Shown here piece by piece: positions 30,609 to 42,013 of a stretch of DNA of 64,000 nt (positions within the stretch are counted from its first letter, which is position 1; each line of letters starts with the position of its first letter). The notes under the pieces were generated by a model. That model made no database searches, had not been told where the DNA came from, and saw only the letters and a program-made list of their open reading frames with translations. The translations under genes were made by a program, and so were the position numbers. This stretch comes from Echria macrotheca (Eukaryota; Ascomycota; Sordariomycetes; Sordariales; Schizotheciaceae): assembly GCA_030411725.1 (NCBI GenBank), contig MU839840.1, forward strand, positions 1,161,699-1,225,698, given 5' to 3'.

Positions 30609-32000
30609 TTACAGGAGGACGGCGCCAACGATGGTGGAGAGCATCGCCAGACCCGACACGACGAAAGCAACGCGGTCGGCCTTGACCATGACGCCAGCAC
30701 TCTTGTCGGTGGAGCCACCGGTGCTGCCGCCAGCGCCGGAGCCGGGCTCGGCATCGGCCGTGTCGCCGCCGCCAGCGTCCTGAGAGCCAGGTCCGTCAAG
30801 ACCGGGTCCCTTGCCGGCTCCGTCCTTGAGGTAGACCTTGGCGCCCTCGGGCATGGCCGGGAGGAGGGTGGAGCTGACCATCCAGTGCTCGTCGACGGTG
30901 GGGCAGGCCTGGGCCTTCTGGGTGGGGCTGGCGCCGGCATCGTCGGTCGGGGCGGGGAACTTCTCCATGGCCTTCTGGAAGGCGGCAAACTCGGGCAGCT
31001 CCTTGCGCGGTCCCTTCTGCGCCTTGTCGGAGATGGTGACGATGCCGAACTTGTTCTCCTCGTACGTGTACTCGTACATCAGACCGCCCGAGTAGACGTG
31101 GGTCATGTTGGGGCTCATGAGCGCCCCGATCTCGCCAAAGTCGCGCGTGTTCTTGATGCAGCCGTACTCGGACAGGAAGATGGGCAGGCCATAGTCCTTG
31201 AACGCCTCGACCTTCTTGTCCCAGCCCGAGGTGACGAAGTCGCTGGTGCACCACGAGTAGTCGTTCTGGCAGGCACAGGTTAGCACGGGCTACCGCCGCT
31301 ACGATCGGAAGAAACTTACAAAGGCAAAGAAGTCGCTGCGCTCGTCATCGGTGCCGCAGTTAAAGTAGGCGGCCGTCTGCATGCGGTTCTGCTGGACGTC
31401 GGCGGCCGAGTAGCCGACGGGGATGGGCCGGCTGGCGCGGGTGCGGATATACTGGCGCATGTCGCGTGTCACGGCCTTGACGTAGCGGGCCGCAAGCGTC
31501 GTCTCCTTCTCGTCGTGGATGACCTCGTTACCCGAGAAGAAAGCCATAGTATTCTCATACTTTGCGAACTCGTCGATGGTAGCAAAGACGCTCTGGAGGT
31601 AGGTGGGGTTGTACGACGGACCGGGCTTCGCGCGGTTGATCGAGTACTTGGGGTTGTTGGCGTCGAGGACCACATAGATACCCGCATCCTTCAGCAGGTT
31701 CATGCACACGCTGTGGTCCTTGGAGTTGTCGGTCGAGTAGACGCGGATCGTGTTGATGCCCAGCTTCTGGAACTTCTCGATGTCGGGCCGGCAGACGTCC
31801 GGTTCGGCAAGGGGGTCGATGTTGCCCGACGAGGCGCCGGGCTGGTAGTCGACACCCCGGATGAAGAAGCGCTTGTCACCGGCATAAAAGGCATTGCCCT
31901 TGACGGTGATGGGTTGGAAGGTCGACTGGCGCTTTTGGGTTGGGCCGGCCTGTACGGCGGACGCGGCGGCGAGCGCCGAAAAGACGGAGACGGATCGCAT
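30609..32000 (-). CDS. GH72 beta-1,3-glucanosyltransferase, GPI-anchored (Gel/Gas type)
   Basis: Cell-wall remodelling enzyme of 445 aa that cuts and religates beta-1,3-glucan chains. Exon 1 is 31320-32000 and exon 2 is 30609-31265, joined in phase 0 (FFAF/NDYSWC). Signal peptide MRSVSVFSALAAASAVQAG. Catalytic residues are E159 in FFSGNEVIHDE (acid/base) and E260 in LSEYGC (nucleophile). Substrate-cleft landmarks are FFIRGVDYQPG, NTIRVYSTDN and DANNPKYSIN. The C-terminus has a Gly/Ser-rich stretch and a hydrophobic tail (VAFVVSGLAMLSTIVGAVLL) typical of a GPI signal. The Cys-rich X8/CBM43 domain is absent, so it belongs to the shorter Gel subgroup. Confidence 0.94.
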
Positions 32001-34436
32001 GGTCGGTCCCGAGGTATTACAAAAACGGTCAACAAAAAAACAGATTCGATCAATTGGCCATCCAAAAACGAGTGAGACGGCTGGAACAGAAACGATAAAA
32101 CAAAAAGATGTCGAGCGATTGACGAGAAAAAGTCGGTATGGGGTTCGAGCAAAAAGAAAGTCGGAAGCGCTGGAAGTTGGAACAGGGAGGCGGCCGGTTG
32201 AAGAAAAGGCACTCGGCGGTCCGGAACAGAGGAGCAAAGGGGGCAGCTGCTGCACAGCCAGCTTCCAAGACGCTTGGGATTGTCCTGTTGCGTACGCCAA
32301 GACCACGCCGTCGCCAGTTCAATTAGGGCCAAGCGCCAATCCACTCCAATGGGCGGACCTCGCAGAGTCTGCACCCAGCTGATCCAGGCCCTTTCCTGAA
32401 CATCCTGATACGGGATCAACCTGATCGCTGGGACCGGGCCCGCCTCTGCTTGGTGTCTGGCGAGCTGGGCGTTGCCTCAGCTGGGAAAACGACGACGCGT
32501 GTGGTCCCGTCCCGATCAACAGGTTTTTTTTTGTGTCTGGCCGCCATCTGGCCACACTTCGGGCGGCGGAGAAAAACAAGCCTGTCTCACTCGACCCGCA
32601 GCTTGGCATTTGATGCGTGCCAGACAAGACAGGCGCGACGGAGGATTAATTGCGAGGTACATTGTTGTCAGTACCCGAAATAACCACCAAGAAAATGATT
32701 GCTGGGCACTACCTGCTCAGTAGGATCTCCGCTCCACAAACACGAGACTTGGGGTTCCACCACCCAGAAGATTGCGCGACATGCGACATGGCCAAGAAAT
32801 TCCCAAGAAATATCACGTGTTGTTGGTGGGGATAACGACATTCCTTCCGCCGGGGCAACTGGAAGAAGCATACACAGTAGATACAAGAACCGAGTCATCA
32901 GCTGGCTGCGGTCGGCGTCGTTTGTTGTGGCCAGATATGCAAACGCGGCTGCATTACACGTCTGATATGGTTGCATACATGGTCTTCCATGATATGGCCA
33001 GCTGCACATGAAACCGTGATTTTTTCGTGCTTCGTTTTGTTTATTCAATCGTGGCGTCTGTCATCCATCTCTGATGAGACAAAATAAGACCAACAAATGT
33101 CCGTACGCCTTCCGTGGATATAAAACCAGAAGATTCTGCCTTCTTCGGCTAGTGGGCGACTTCAACCACAATCAACTTGATATGACTTTCTATCGGGACA
33201 GTACCAATCACCGGAGTCATCTACCTAGGTCATATGCAATAAAACTCGCAGCGGAGGATCTGAACGAATAACCAGGTCATCTAGGTAGGTACCTACCTAT
33301 CTATGTATGAGGTAGACGGCTCGGTACTCCGTAGTACGCTCTGTTATCGATATCCCCCGCTTTGGGGTGATGACCTAGCTACTCTAGTAGGTGATGCCAA
33401 ACGCGTACATAGTCTTCGATAACGGCCAATAACAAGAGGTGTCAGCAGAGAAAAGTGACCTGTCCTGTCTGTGAGAACCATTCATCCATCCATGTGATCG
33501 ATAATGTGAGTCTGCTATTCCCGAATCCCGATATGCAATAACCCCCCTCCCCCCCAAAAAAAACAACCAACCTACCTCACTGTGGTATACATCCTCATCT
33601 GCCATGGGTTCGGACAATGACATTACCATTCCACATGGTCGAATTGCTGCTTTATTGGGACCGTTGACAGATTTCCAGCATCCCAAGAAATACAATACCC
33701 AAGAGGTGGTGGCAAGGAGAAGTGACGTCCTTGTAAGGGACGAGAGTGGCAACTGAAGAGCCCAGACACCTCATCAGAATCGTAATCGGAAGTCGCCTTG
33801 GAACCGTCAGTCGCATAATGACGAACTACAGTATCTGCGCCAGTGTCGGGAACCAATGCCGGGCGAGACTGATAAGTGGTCATTGTTATGCCAAAGTAAG
33901 ACCCGTTCTCGGCGGCAAGTCGCCAGTGCACTAGTTGGATACCCTACAGACTGTAAGACTATGGGCCACTTTGTTTGAAAAGATCTTGACGTACTGTCGG
34001 AACTGGCTTATTCTACTGTGGCGGCTCTCATATAAAACCCTGAGAATCCACGCAACATAACCAGTACCGCCCGTGCTGGGAAGACCTTTAAACACCACAT
34101 TACCAAAGAAATGAAATCGTAGTAGAAATACTAGATTTGCAATCTTCCAGCTGATTTGGCTACTGCTGTCGGTTTTTAGATCCTGGAAAGATATGGCTCA
34201 GATAAGTTGTGGTGACGAAAGTTGGAAGGATGATAAGTACCACAGTAGAACGTGACGATTTCCACGGTACGTCGAGACGTCCTCTTTGTTTACGAAGAGA
34301 TAATGGGAAAGGGGTTACATTGAATCTAACTCAGAGGGGCTGGACAGCCTATTCATTCAAAGGAACATCGCTCTTTCCTGAGCAACTACCCCCTACTAAC
34401 GCACTCTGCATAAACACAGATACAATGTCCAGCACA
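32001..34436. other. 2.4-kb gene-poor stretch
   Basis: Promoter of the GH72 gene, then sequence without a supported gene up to the 3' end of the HET gene. Weak minus-strand frames at 33384-33931 have no recognisable domain. An AGGTAGGTACCTACCT-type island is at about 33280-33310 and a C-tract/A-tract run is near 33541-33565. Confidence 0.5.
33280..33310. repeat. AGGTAGGTACCTACCT-type island
   Basis: Near-palindromic run of AGGT/ACCT units (CTAGGTAGGTACCTACCTAT), like those at 23136, 51171 and 59230. Confidence 0.5.
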
Positions 34437-37121
34437 TCATTCAAAAGCAATAGTCTCCAACTCAGCCATGGTCCGCATCGTCTCATGAAAATACCAAGGC
34501 TTGTCGGACAGCGGCATCTTCTCCACCCCCATCAGTCCCGCGATATACGCCTCCCCGATGAGATACCAGTACTGCTGGTGACCCACATGGTCGCCCCTTC
34601 GAGCAATCAGAGGTTTCGGGTGTCCCACGATCAGAATCACCGAGTCGCCCGGCCTCGTCTGCGCCGGTGCGAGGCCGAGAAACCCGGCCTCGGTAACAAT
34701 CAACCGCCGCATCTTGGTTCGGGCTTCCATCGCCTGGCGTGCCGCGGCGGTTTCGATGGGCGGGCTCATCGTATGAGTTGTTGTCGAAGCCGGCGACGAG
34801 GCTTCTTTATCAGTCGCATTCGACGACATGTTCTCGGTTGCATCCGACGAGGCCGGTGGCGGCGTCATATGCAAGAAGTACGATGCCAGCGGTTTGCCGT
34901 GCACCATCAACTCGGCGCTCGAGTTGAGAAAGTGCCAGTTCCGGTAGAACGGGGAGTGTACCGGGGGTTCTTCCACCGGGAAAGCCGTGTACAGACACTT
35001 GAACGAGTCCGGCGCGGGTCTTCCGCTCTTGTCGCACCCGCCGACTAGGACGTCGTGTATGACTGACTCCCCCCTCCGCGACGGGCTTTGATTCTCCAAC
35101 TCCTCGTCGCTTTTCCACGGCTGCTGGACCGGTCGCAAATCATCGTCTGGGTCGAAGATGATGGCACCGGAATCAATATCCGCCTTGGACATGGCTCCGG
35201 TACCATTCACGACATCGACAATCTTTCCCTGGCAGAAGAGTTGGCATTGAGGTCCGATGTAAGGCTTGCAAAAGCTGACGGGCACGTAACCGCCCGCATG
35301 CCACTCGCCGTCGAGGATGCCGATTCGGCGCTTCGGCTTGGCTCCGTAGTCGGGCACCCACGAGGGCTTCCTGATATCACCCTGCGGGTTGCCGTGCTCG
35401 TCTGTCCGGGACATAAACCCGCCATCCAGGAGTGCGAAGAAATCAAGATTGCCATGGCTGACACATGCGGCACTGAACTCGGTAAAGACTTGAGCCAGAT
35501 GCTTCGAGTAGTCGATTTTGATGTCGAGATCCGGAAGACCGGGGATGCTGAGCAGCCCGTAGATGCGGTCGTGCGAGTTGGAGCATTCAGACTGCGAGGC
35601 GAGGGCCACAGCTCTTCGCAGTGCGCTGCCGAGCAGGGGACCGTATTCAAACCACGTGGCCGCGATCAGAGGAAGTTGGTTGTCCGGGACTTCCGGGATC
35701 TTACGTCTGTGGCACATGATTTCGAGCTGGGCGATCTGCGCAACATGCTCGAGTGACGCCGGTCGTGCGACAATCTGTTCCGGAAACTTTTCACGGAAAC
35801 GCTCATCCAGAAGGTCTAGGATGGCCATGAGCTTCAGCACACCATCCCGTATGTATCGCCACTGCGTGACCCGCTTGCCGCAGACAATGGGCATGCCGCT
35901 GCGGCCCATACATAACTCCTGGATGATCCATAGCCGTCGCCAGTAGGGCCGGTCGAAAAACTTGTACAGCGTGGCGGCAATTTCATTGAAGAAAGGCGCA
36001 CTCATCTCGTGTTCCAAGATCTTGCTCTTTTCCTTCAGTGCGTCGTAGCTCGTCTCCATCCGGATTTGCGCCATGGTTCGCCAGGTAGTTGCAGTGATCG
36101 GGTCGCTGGAATCTAAAGCTTCGACGTACTCGGACCGGAAATCCCGCCCAGCGTTCTCTAGGTGGTAAATGGCTTGGTCGCTGTCATCCGCCTCGGTACC
36201 GAGCCACACGATGATGTTGCCGGCGTAGCGATAGATGGACGCCATCATCTGCAGCTGGTCCTGTTTCTCGGGAATGTCCTCTTGGTTGATGCACAAGGAA
36301 TCAATCCAGATCTTGCCCCCTTCACGGAAGTACTCCATGTCCCGAAACTGCCTTAGTCCTGCTTCCAGGTTGGCCCTCACCTTGGTGACCTTCCCATTCA
36401 CGATAATGTCGGCCGTCGGTTGCTCCGGGCCCCAGCAGTACGACATGGCGACATAGTTCCACTCGTCAGAATCCGAGGCCGATTTTCCCGTCGATTCTTT
36501 CTCTGCCTTCTCGGGGGCCGTCCCGGGGAGGCGAAAAAAAGGATTCACATCGGCGGGTCGCAACGACCCTTTCTGAGCACCCCAGTCCATTGATGTTTCT
36601 CCAAAGAACGTTGCATATCCCGCCTCATCCTCAAAGGCCTCTATGATGTTGTTCCCTTCCATCAGAATGCGCCGTTTCATGCCGCCTGGTCTCGAACTGT
36701 CACCGATGGATGTCATGACCCTTATCTTCTCCTCGCCGCTCAAAAGATCGATGATCGCACGATACGTCACATGGACAACAAGTTCGGCCTCTTGTTTCAG
36801 CTCGTCCGGTAAGGCCTCTCTCATGGCCTTCAAGGTTGCGCCGGGATCCTTGGCGATTTCGTCCAGAATGGGGGCGAGCAACTCGCGGAGCTCTTGAACG
36901 TGCATTTCCGGGGGAGGGTCGGTGACATATTTGTCAAAAGAAATGTAATTCTCCGGTACATGGCCCGACCCTGCCTCGTCTTCCTTGACGGTAGGCGGAA
37001 GACTTATCGGCCTGACTGTCATGGAGCATTCGACGGGACCTGAGCTGTCGGCCGGCGAGGCTGGGAGGATGCTCAGAAGCCTGATCTGGTGTTTCGTGAT
37101 CTTCAGGTCGGTGTAGTCCAT
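34437..37121 (-). CDS. HET-domain heterokaryon-incompatibility protein
   Basis: Intronless 894-aa protein with a HET domain (PF06985-type) at about residues 222-405: YVAMSYCWGPE, ANLEAGLRQFR, IWIDSLCINQEDIPEKQ and ASIYRYAGNIIVWLG are the conserved blocks. HET domains trigger cell death after fusion of unlike strains and have a TIR-like fold. The roughly 220 residues before the domain are unusual: they include a block with helical, acidic and Pro-rich parts (LRELLAPILDEIAKDP) that I do not recognise. The C-terminal 450 residues contain typical HET-protein text (HDRIYGLLSIPGLPDLDIKIDYSK, AGFLGLAPAQTRPGDSVILI). The acidic Ser/Thr segment near 750-790 looks disordered. Confidence 0.93.
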   Translation of the reverse strand: MDYTDLKITKHQIRLLSILPASPADSSGPVECSMTVRPISLPPTVKEDEAGSGHVPENYISFDKYVTDPPPEMHVQELRELLAPILDEIAKDPGATLKAMREALPDELKQEAELVVHVTYRAIIDLLSGEEKIRVMTSIGDSSRPGGMKRRILMEGNNIIEAFEDEAGYATFFGETSMDWGAQKGSLRPADVNPFFRLPGTAPEKAEKESTGKSASDSDEWNYVAMSYCWGPEQPTADIIVNGKVTKVRANLEAGLRQFRDMEYFREGGKIWIDSLCINQEDIPEKQDQLQMMASIYRYAGNIIVWLGTEADDSDQAIYHLENAGRDFRSEYVEALDSSDPITATTWRTMAQIRMETSYDALKEKSKILEHEMSAPFFNEIAATLYKFFDRPYWRRLWIIQELCMGRSGMPIVCGKRVTQWRYIRDGVLKLMAILDLLDERFREKFPEQIVARPASLEHVAQIAQLEIMCHRRKIPEVPDNQLPLIAATWFEYGPLLGSALRRAVALASQSECSNSHDRIYGLLSIPGLPDLDIKIDYSKHLAQVFTEFSAACVSHGNLDFFALLDGGFMSRTDEHGNPQGDIRKPSWVPDYGAKPKRRIGILDGEWHAGGYVPVSFCKPYIGPQCQLFCQGKIVDVVNGTGAMSKADIDSGAIIFDPDDDLRPVQQPWKSDEELENQSPSRRGESVIHDVLVGGCDKSGRPAPDSFKCLYTAFPVEEPPVHSPFYRNWHFLNSSAELMVHGKPLASYFLHMTPPPASSDATENMSSNATDKEASSPASTTTHTMSPPIETAAARQAMEARTKMRRLIVTEAGFLGLAPAQTRPGDSVILIVGHPKPLIARRGDHVGHQQYWYLIGEAYIAGLMGVEKMPLSDKPWYFHETMRTMAELETIAFE

Positions 37122-37916
37122 GTTGTTTTTCTCTCTTATCGATTTTTAGTGTATGTTGAGAGGATATGGGTGTTGTGACGCCAGCAGTGAAATTTGCGCA
37201 AGGCTCTCAGATGTTTGGAGGCCCCTTATTGTGAGCCCCTCACCAGAACATCACGTGGGAACCAAGTTCGGCCCGTCCGTACTCGTTAACTCCGGTCCTA
37301 ACCACGACTATCGTGAGGCTCGACATATTTCGCACATGAACTAAAGAGCAACAATTTGGCCGTACCCAACTTGAATGGGAATTCCAAACTGGAGAACGCT
37401 TCTCATGGAGAAGACTACTCCGTATGGCACGATTCCCGAATGACGATGTCTGTCGGGTACGCGCCTTCTCGGAGTTTAAGAGTAGAACATGCTGCTTCCT
37501 AGGAGAAAACGTCCTTTTTTTCAAGAGATAACTGGAAAATAGACGGATATGGTTACTGGTATACTGGCCCAGGAACCCAGATCGACATATCTCTAACCCC
37601 TCCAAAAGAGCCAGGACAATAAAATGCCAGGAAACCTCATGTCTATCGTTCAGCGGGAGATGAAGGCGATGAGAGTGCCAAGACCGGCTTTGACGCACCA
37701 CGACACGCGAGGAGTGCACTTGCATCTCCCCTAAAATGAGAAATGTAAGGGAAGCGAGGTCTTGGAAAGAAATGTAGGAAAACGATTGAAACGTCTTGTC
37801 TCACACTCGCGCCACCTTGGCGCCAGAGGAATGCGGAATATCAACAGTTGACGCGTCAGAAGGCAGAGGGGGTGAGTTATAAGTCCGAGTACGTTCTCAC
37901 AGTCTGGGTAGGGAAG
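37122..37916. other. Intergenic
   Basis: About 800 bp between the HET gene's 5' end and a small putative membrane-protein gene. The open frames present have no recognisable domain. Confidence 0.5.
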
Positions 37917-38462
37917 ATGCAAGTACCTTCTCAACAAACAGCCGCTCGCAACCGCCTCTTCTGGACGGGCCGAACAGCAGCTGAATCGACAATGTTGTTT
38001 GCAGATATCTTCGTCGTCGGCATCGTGTCCTTCGTCTGGGCGCTCATCTCGATATGCGTGGCCGTCTACCTCACGGATCTTGCCCGATACGAGATACCTC
38101 GACGGTGGCCGCAATTCAGCCAGGAGACGAGACGCACCTGGGTCATGCTGTCGGCAATATTCGTCCTTGCTGTCATCCTATGGCCGGCCATTTTTCTCTG
38201 GGAGCTGGCAGCCCGACATTATGCGGCAGGTGGTCAAGGATGCTGTGTGGGTTGCCGGCCGTGCATCAGCGACGAGGCATACGAGGACAAGGGGCAAAGC
38301 CGTAGGGCCGCGATGGTTCGGCTGCGAGACTCCTCGATTGCCATCGAACCACCAACACCTTTCCAAGGGATGGAGGCGTCAAGTGCGGGGGAATCTGCTG
38401 AACGGAAGGACAAGGACATGACCCCAGCGTGGCCTGGAAAGGTTGCGCTCCCGACTTCCTGA
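37917..38462 (+). CDS. Putative small membrane protein, unknown
   Basis: Single frame of 181 aa from the ATG at 37917; another ATG at 37992 would give 156 aa. Two strong hydrophobic helices are visible (VVGIVSFVWALISICVAVYL and WVMLSAIFVLAVILWPAIFL), separated by a short polar loop with basic and aromatic residues. A Cys-rich motif (CCVGCRPC) and a polar tail with Ser/Pro follow. I do not recognise a family. The helices are convincing, but the gene model could lack an upstream exon. Confidence 0.5.
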   Translation: MQVPSQQTAARNRLFWTGRTAAESTMLFADIFVVGIVSFVWALISICVAVYLTDLARYEIPRRWPQFSQETRRTWVMLSAIFVLAVILWPAIFLWELAARHYAAGGQGCCVGCRPCISDEAYEDKGQSRRAAMVRLRDSSIAIEPPTPFQGMEASSAGESAERKDKDMTPAWPGKVALPTS

Positions 38463-38940
38463 GGCTCGAAAGCGCTGGTTTGGATACTGCGGACAAAAGT
38501 TTCTGGTACAATGTGGGGAATGTGTCTAAATCGGAATTTCGCGGTTACGGCTGGAGTGATGCAACGGGACCTTTTCTGTACCATCAGGTGTTTTGAGAAA
38601 CGAGGAAAAGAATACTGTGTATGTGAACGGCGAAGAAAGACGTGTGCCAGCTGGTCAAGGTGCTAAACCCTAACCCTGATTCTACCAGCCCTCCACCACC
38701 GAGCTCGATTGTTTACATGCCACTTCGGCACTCGATTCGGTCCCTCGAACTTCTCTCCACCAATTCATGCTGCAGACAAGGTCCACCCATCTGCAGCAAT
38801 CTGCATTGTTGGCGCTAGGGCTCCTACTTTCGCTTCGGGGATCTCAACAGCTTCGTTGACCGACACCGTTCTTGTCTCGAAACCTTCGTGCGTTTGCCAG
38901 TCACTCAATCGCCGTCCGCCATCCTGAAAATGCGCCAGCT
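38463..38940. other. Promoter region of HAUS6-like gene
   Basis: About 480 bp with a telobox-like 13-mer at 38665. No other element was recognised. Confidence 0.5.
38665..38677 (+). promoter_or_regulatory. Telobox-like motif AAACCCTAACCCT
   Basis: The same 13-mer as at 8062 (opposite strand), 264 bp upstream of the HAUS6-like ATG. Possible site for a telomere-repeat-binding Myb factor. Confidence 0.45.
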
Positions 38941-41238
38941 ATGGCACACCACGGATCGTCGTCTCTTACCCGCACCAGACCTGCTCGCGCTCCCACGACC
39001 TCTCGAGCGCCGTCATCAGCGTCCTCGTCCAGCGCCGTGACCGCTGCACAAGTTCCGACCGCCACTCCGACCGCTGTTCCCAATGTCTCTCTCTTCCTGA
39101 CGAATCTCCGCCTGCTCGACCTCGACCTGCACCCCGACTGGCCTGATATTAGCGCTGCGACATTCGGCACCAGAGATGCCGCACAAGGACAGAAGAAGCG
39201 GATACAATGCGTTGAGTGGGCGCTGTACCACCTCTTCACTCTGTGGGACCCAGACGAGGCACGGGACAAATTGCAGCCCTTCTTCCCGCCGCTAGATCAG
39301 GTTCAGTCGATCAACCTGCGCGCTGCCCTGCTGCGAAGTCTCGAGCATGCAAAGAAGAATGGCGCCCTAGGGCGCGATGCGGTTGTCCGCAAGACCATGC
39401 TGGACGAGTGCAAGGGCGAGCGGCTGGAAGAAGTCTTGGCCGTATTTTCCTCGGCAGTTTTGAAGAAGCTGGTCGCCGAGCAGCAGCTTAACGAGCGGCG
39501 GCACCCGTCTCTGGCCCAGACACTCGCCTTGGAAAATCGAGGGTATTCCGGGGAGCGTACCGAACTGATCACGCTGGCGTTAGCATACAGGGCATCACTA
39601 CGCCAAGGGCTCGACCGCAAGAATGCTGCCCGGGCTCGATACAACGAATTCACGGAATTGATGGAGCTGAAGGAGCGAAACATAATGCGTAGGAAAGCAC
39701 AGGTGGAGACACTGCAGGAACAAGCAAAAGGCAAAAGGGACGTCTCGGAAGACTCGAAACTTGATGTCTGGCGCACTGTGAGGAACAACTGGTCAGGCAA
39801 TGAGCGGTGGATGGAGGCGCTTCTCTATGGAGACAGCCACGCCCGCAAGGATGGCGTCCTTTCCACGCCCTTCGACAGAGTATGGAGACGTGTCGAGGCC
39901 GGACGGCTTGCCGACCTCGAGAGCAAGTCTGCTGGCCTCCTGGAACAGCTTGACGGACGTGTCAAGAGTCAGAAAGAGAGATTGGAGAGATGGCAAGGTT
40001 TCAGGCAGAGGTTGCTGGGAAAGTCGAGCACACGACTGGATACCGAAAAGCCACGGCCCACGCAAAAGCAAAAGGGCGTTGATCTTGGGTTCAGAGTACA
40101 TGAAACGCTCCATCTCGGTCGGATGAGCCCAAGAAAACTTCCCCGCAACAAGCCCCGCGAGATCCAAGAGGAATACGACGAGTTGATTCGCAGCCTCAAG
40201 ACGGAACTGGCAGATCTAAGTCCTCGAGCACGGCAGATACCGTTGTTCTTCCAACGTCCGCTCGGCACGGAAACGGGCGACCCTTCAACTGCGAATCCCG
40301 AACCGGAAGCTATTTCCGACATCAGTGACTTGGAGGACGATCCTGCTCCGTCTCAGCCACTGCCTACCCATCGCGAACCTGTCAAGACGCTAGAGCCGGT
40401 GTTGCGGCGGACCAAAACATTACTTCACCACTCGTTTGAGAACGATAACCATGAGGAACCACGGCCACTGCGAAGGTCCGCAACCGTGCAATCAAGAAAC
40501 TCTGCGTTCACGAGCAGGCGCACACCTAGCCTATCGCCGACCCGAAGTCCAGACAAGGTTCCAAGCCCGCCGATGGTGCAACCATCACCACAGAAGTCTC
40601 CCACCCTATCAACGAGATCACCACCGCGGGTCATCCCGATTTCGCCTGAACGGACGCCTTCTCCCGAGCGGCCTATCTCCCCGACACAGCAGTTGGCCGA
40701 TCAAATCCTGGCCTCGGTGAATGCTGCCTCTCCTTCACCCATGAAGAAGCCACGCCATACGCTCTCCCTCGCTGAACGAACACGACTCTCTATGGCACGG
40801 CGTAGCTCGCATACCCTGAACAAGTCGTATTTGGAGGACGAGGATGACCTGCACGAGCTGCAGTCAGAACGTCTCGCCGCCCAGCGCACCCCGACGGTGT
40901 CGATCGAGCCCGCAGAGCCCACCGACGGAGATGGAGATGGCGGGTACGAAGATCTGGTGGCACGCACACGCCGTAGCATGGCGGGCTTCGAGGCGGCTCA
41001 GAAGAAAGCACAGCTGGAGCGACGTCGGTCACTTCGAAAGAGCAAGCAGGTCCAGCCGTCGAGAACTAGTGGTTACTTCCCGGCCGTGGACGAGGAGGAG
41101 CAGAACACGACCTTGCTGCTGGCTGAGGAGTTGATGAGCGGCGATGTCGACCAAGACGCGGTGTTTATGAGCCGCCCGAAGATCAAAACCAGCCCGGTTG
41201 GGACACCAATAAAGACCAGCTGGATGATTGACGATTAG
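38941..41238 (+). CDS. Augmin subunit 6 (HAUS6)-like protein
   Basis: Intronless 765-aa protein from the ATG at 38941; the frame extends upstream only from a non-ATG codon. Residues about 45-270 match the HAUS6 N-terminal domain: LFLTNLRLLDLDLHPDWPDI, KRIQCVEWALYHLFTLWDPDE and LENRGYSGERTELITLALAY. Augmin recruits gamma-tubulin to spindle microtubules for branching nucleation. A coiled-coil-like stretch (about 240-290) and a long Ser/Pro-rich, basic, probably disordered tail with many SP/TP sites follow, suggesting control by cyclin-dependent kinase (inferred). The C-terminus is SWMIDD. Confidence 0.82.
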   Translation: MAHHGSSSLTRTRPARAPTTSRAPSSASSSSAVTAAQVPTATPTAVPNVSLFLTNLRLLDLDLHPDWPDISAATFGTRDAAQGQKKRIQCVEWALYHLFTLWDPDEARDKLQPFFPPLDQVQSINLRAALLRSLEHAKKNGALGRDAVVRKTMLDECKGERLEEVLAVFSSAVLKKLVAEQQLNERRHPSLAQTLALENRGYSGERTELITLALAYRASLRQGLDRKNAARARYNEFTELMELKERNIMRRKAQVETLQEQAKGKRDVSEDSKLDVWRTVRNNWSGNERWMEALLYGDSHARKDGVLSTPFDRVWRRVEAGRLADLESKSAGLLEQLDGRVKSQKERLERWQGFRQRLLGKSSTRLDTEKPRPTQKQKGVDLGFRVHETLHLGRMSPRKLPRNKPREIQEEYDELIRSLKTELADLSPRARQIPLFFQRPLGTETGDPSTANPEPEAISDISDLEDDPAPSQPLPTHREPVKTLEPVLRRTKTLLHHSFENDNHEEPRPLRRSATVQSRNSAFTSRRTPSLSPTRSPDKVPSPPMVQPSPQKSPTLSTRSPPRVIPISPERTPSPERPISPTQQLADQILASVNAASPSPMKKPRHTLSLAERTRLSMARRSSHTLNKSYLEDEDDLHELQSERLAAQRTPTVSIEPAEPTDGDGDGGYEDLVARTRRSMAGFEAAQKKAQLERRRSLRKSKQVQPSRTSGYFPAVDEEEQNTTLLLAEELMSGDVDQDAVFMSRPKIKTSPVGTPIKTSWMIDD

Positions 41239-41446
41239 GATGACGAGATATGAAGGCATGTATACGGACGGATAGCATATATAAGCGCTTGTCGGATTTG
41301 TTGGTCGCCCCCAGGCGCTCCGAACTAGCGGCCAAATTCCTCGTCCACGAGATAATGTGACTAAAATACAAGTCTATTCTGTCCAAGTGTAGCGTATATA
41401 ATACAACAACGTGACACGCTGCTAGGCGACCCCGTGTAGTTCATCA

Positions 41447-42013
41447 TCACCACCCTTGCTGCTTCAGGCTCAATGTCCGTGCAATGGCGGCCCGTACGCC
41501 CTCACCGAACCTCTTCCTCCACCGCTCACGCTTCTGTCGCTTCCGCTTTAGCGCCGGCCGCTCGTGGAATCTCTGCAAAGCCAGCTCACGCCTCACGGCA
41601 TTCCGTTTCACGAGACCATCTAGCACCCGCAGCGCATGTGCCGGGTCGCCCCTGCTGACGTTGATGGTCCGCCCCGTCTGGGGAACTAGCCGCAGCGCGG
41701 GCTCCTTCTTTTTGGTGGCGTACTTGGAGAGAAACTCGTCCTTGTCAAAGGGCTTGAAGGTCGACTCGGAGTCGGCGCGGATCTCGTCTACCACGTCGAG
41801 GATTGAGGGTGCCGGCGGTCGTGGAGGGAGTGCGCTGTTGGACGATTGGCCGGGAGACCGCTTGACGAGGGACTGGCGGAGGCGCTCGATGGCTGAGGGG
41901 CTGCCTCGGTTTGTGATCGGAGTGCCGGAGAAGGTGCGAACAGCGTTCGGAAGGAGAGTTGGCCGCGCGCCCGAGAGGACTGCCCTTCGGCACACGGTCT
42001 GGAGGAGGTCCAT
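41447..42013 (-). CDS. MRP21: Mitochondrial small-subunit ribosomal protein bS21m
   Basis: Protein of 188 aa from the ATG at 42013 (MDLLQTVCRRAVLSGARP), whose basic N-terminus fits a mitochondrial presequence. The C-terminal half is the S21 domain: INVSRGDPAHALRVLDGLVK, NAVRRELALQRFHERPALKR and KRQKRERWRKRF, a basic helical stretch that binds 16S-type rRNA. The frame extends to 42097 but the upstream part overlaps promoter sequence. It is divergent from the PWI gene with about 500 bp between. Confidence 0.9.
   Translation of the reverse strand: MDLLQTVCRRAVLSGARPTLLPNAVRTFSGTPITNRGSPSAIERLRQSLVKRSPGQSSNSALPPRPPAPSILDVVDEIRADSESTFKPFDKDEFLSKYATKKKEPALRLVPQTGRTINVSRGDPAHALRVLDGLVKRNAVRRELALQRFHERPALKRKRQKRERWRKRFGEGVRAAIARTLSLKQQGW

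Noticed and set aside
33384..33931. Two minus-strand frames of about 100-120 codons
   Set aside because: They cross C- and A-tracts and show no domain or clean intron.
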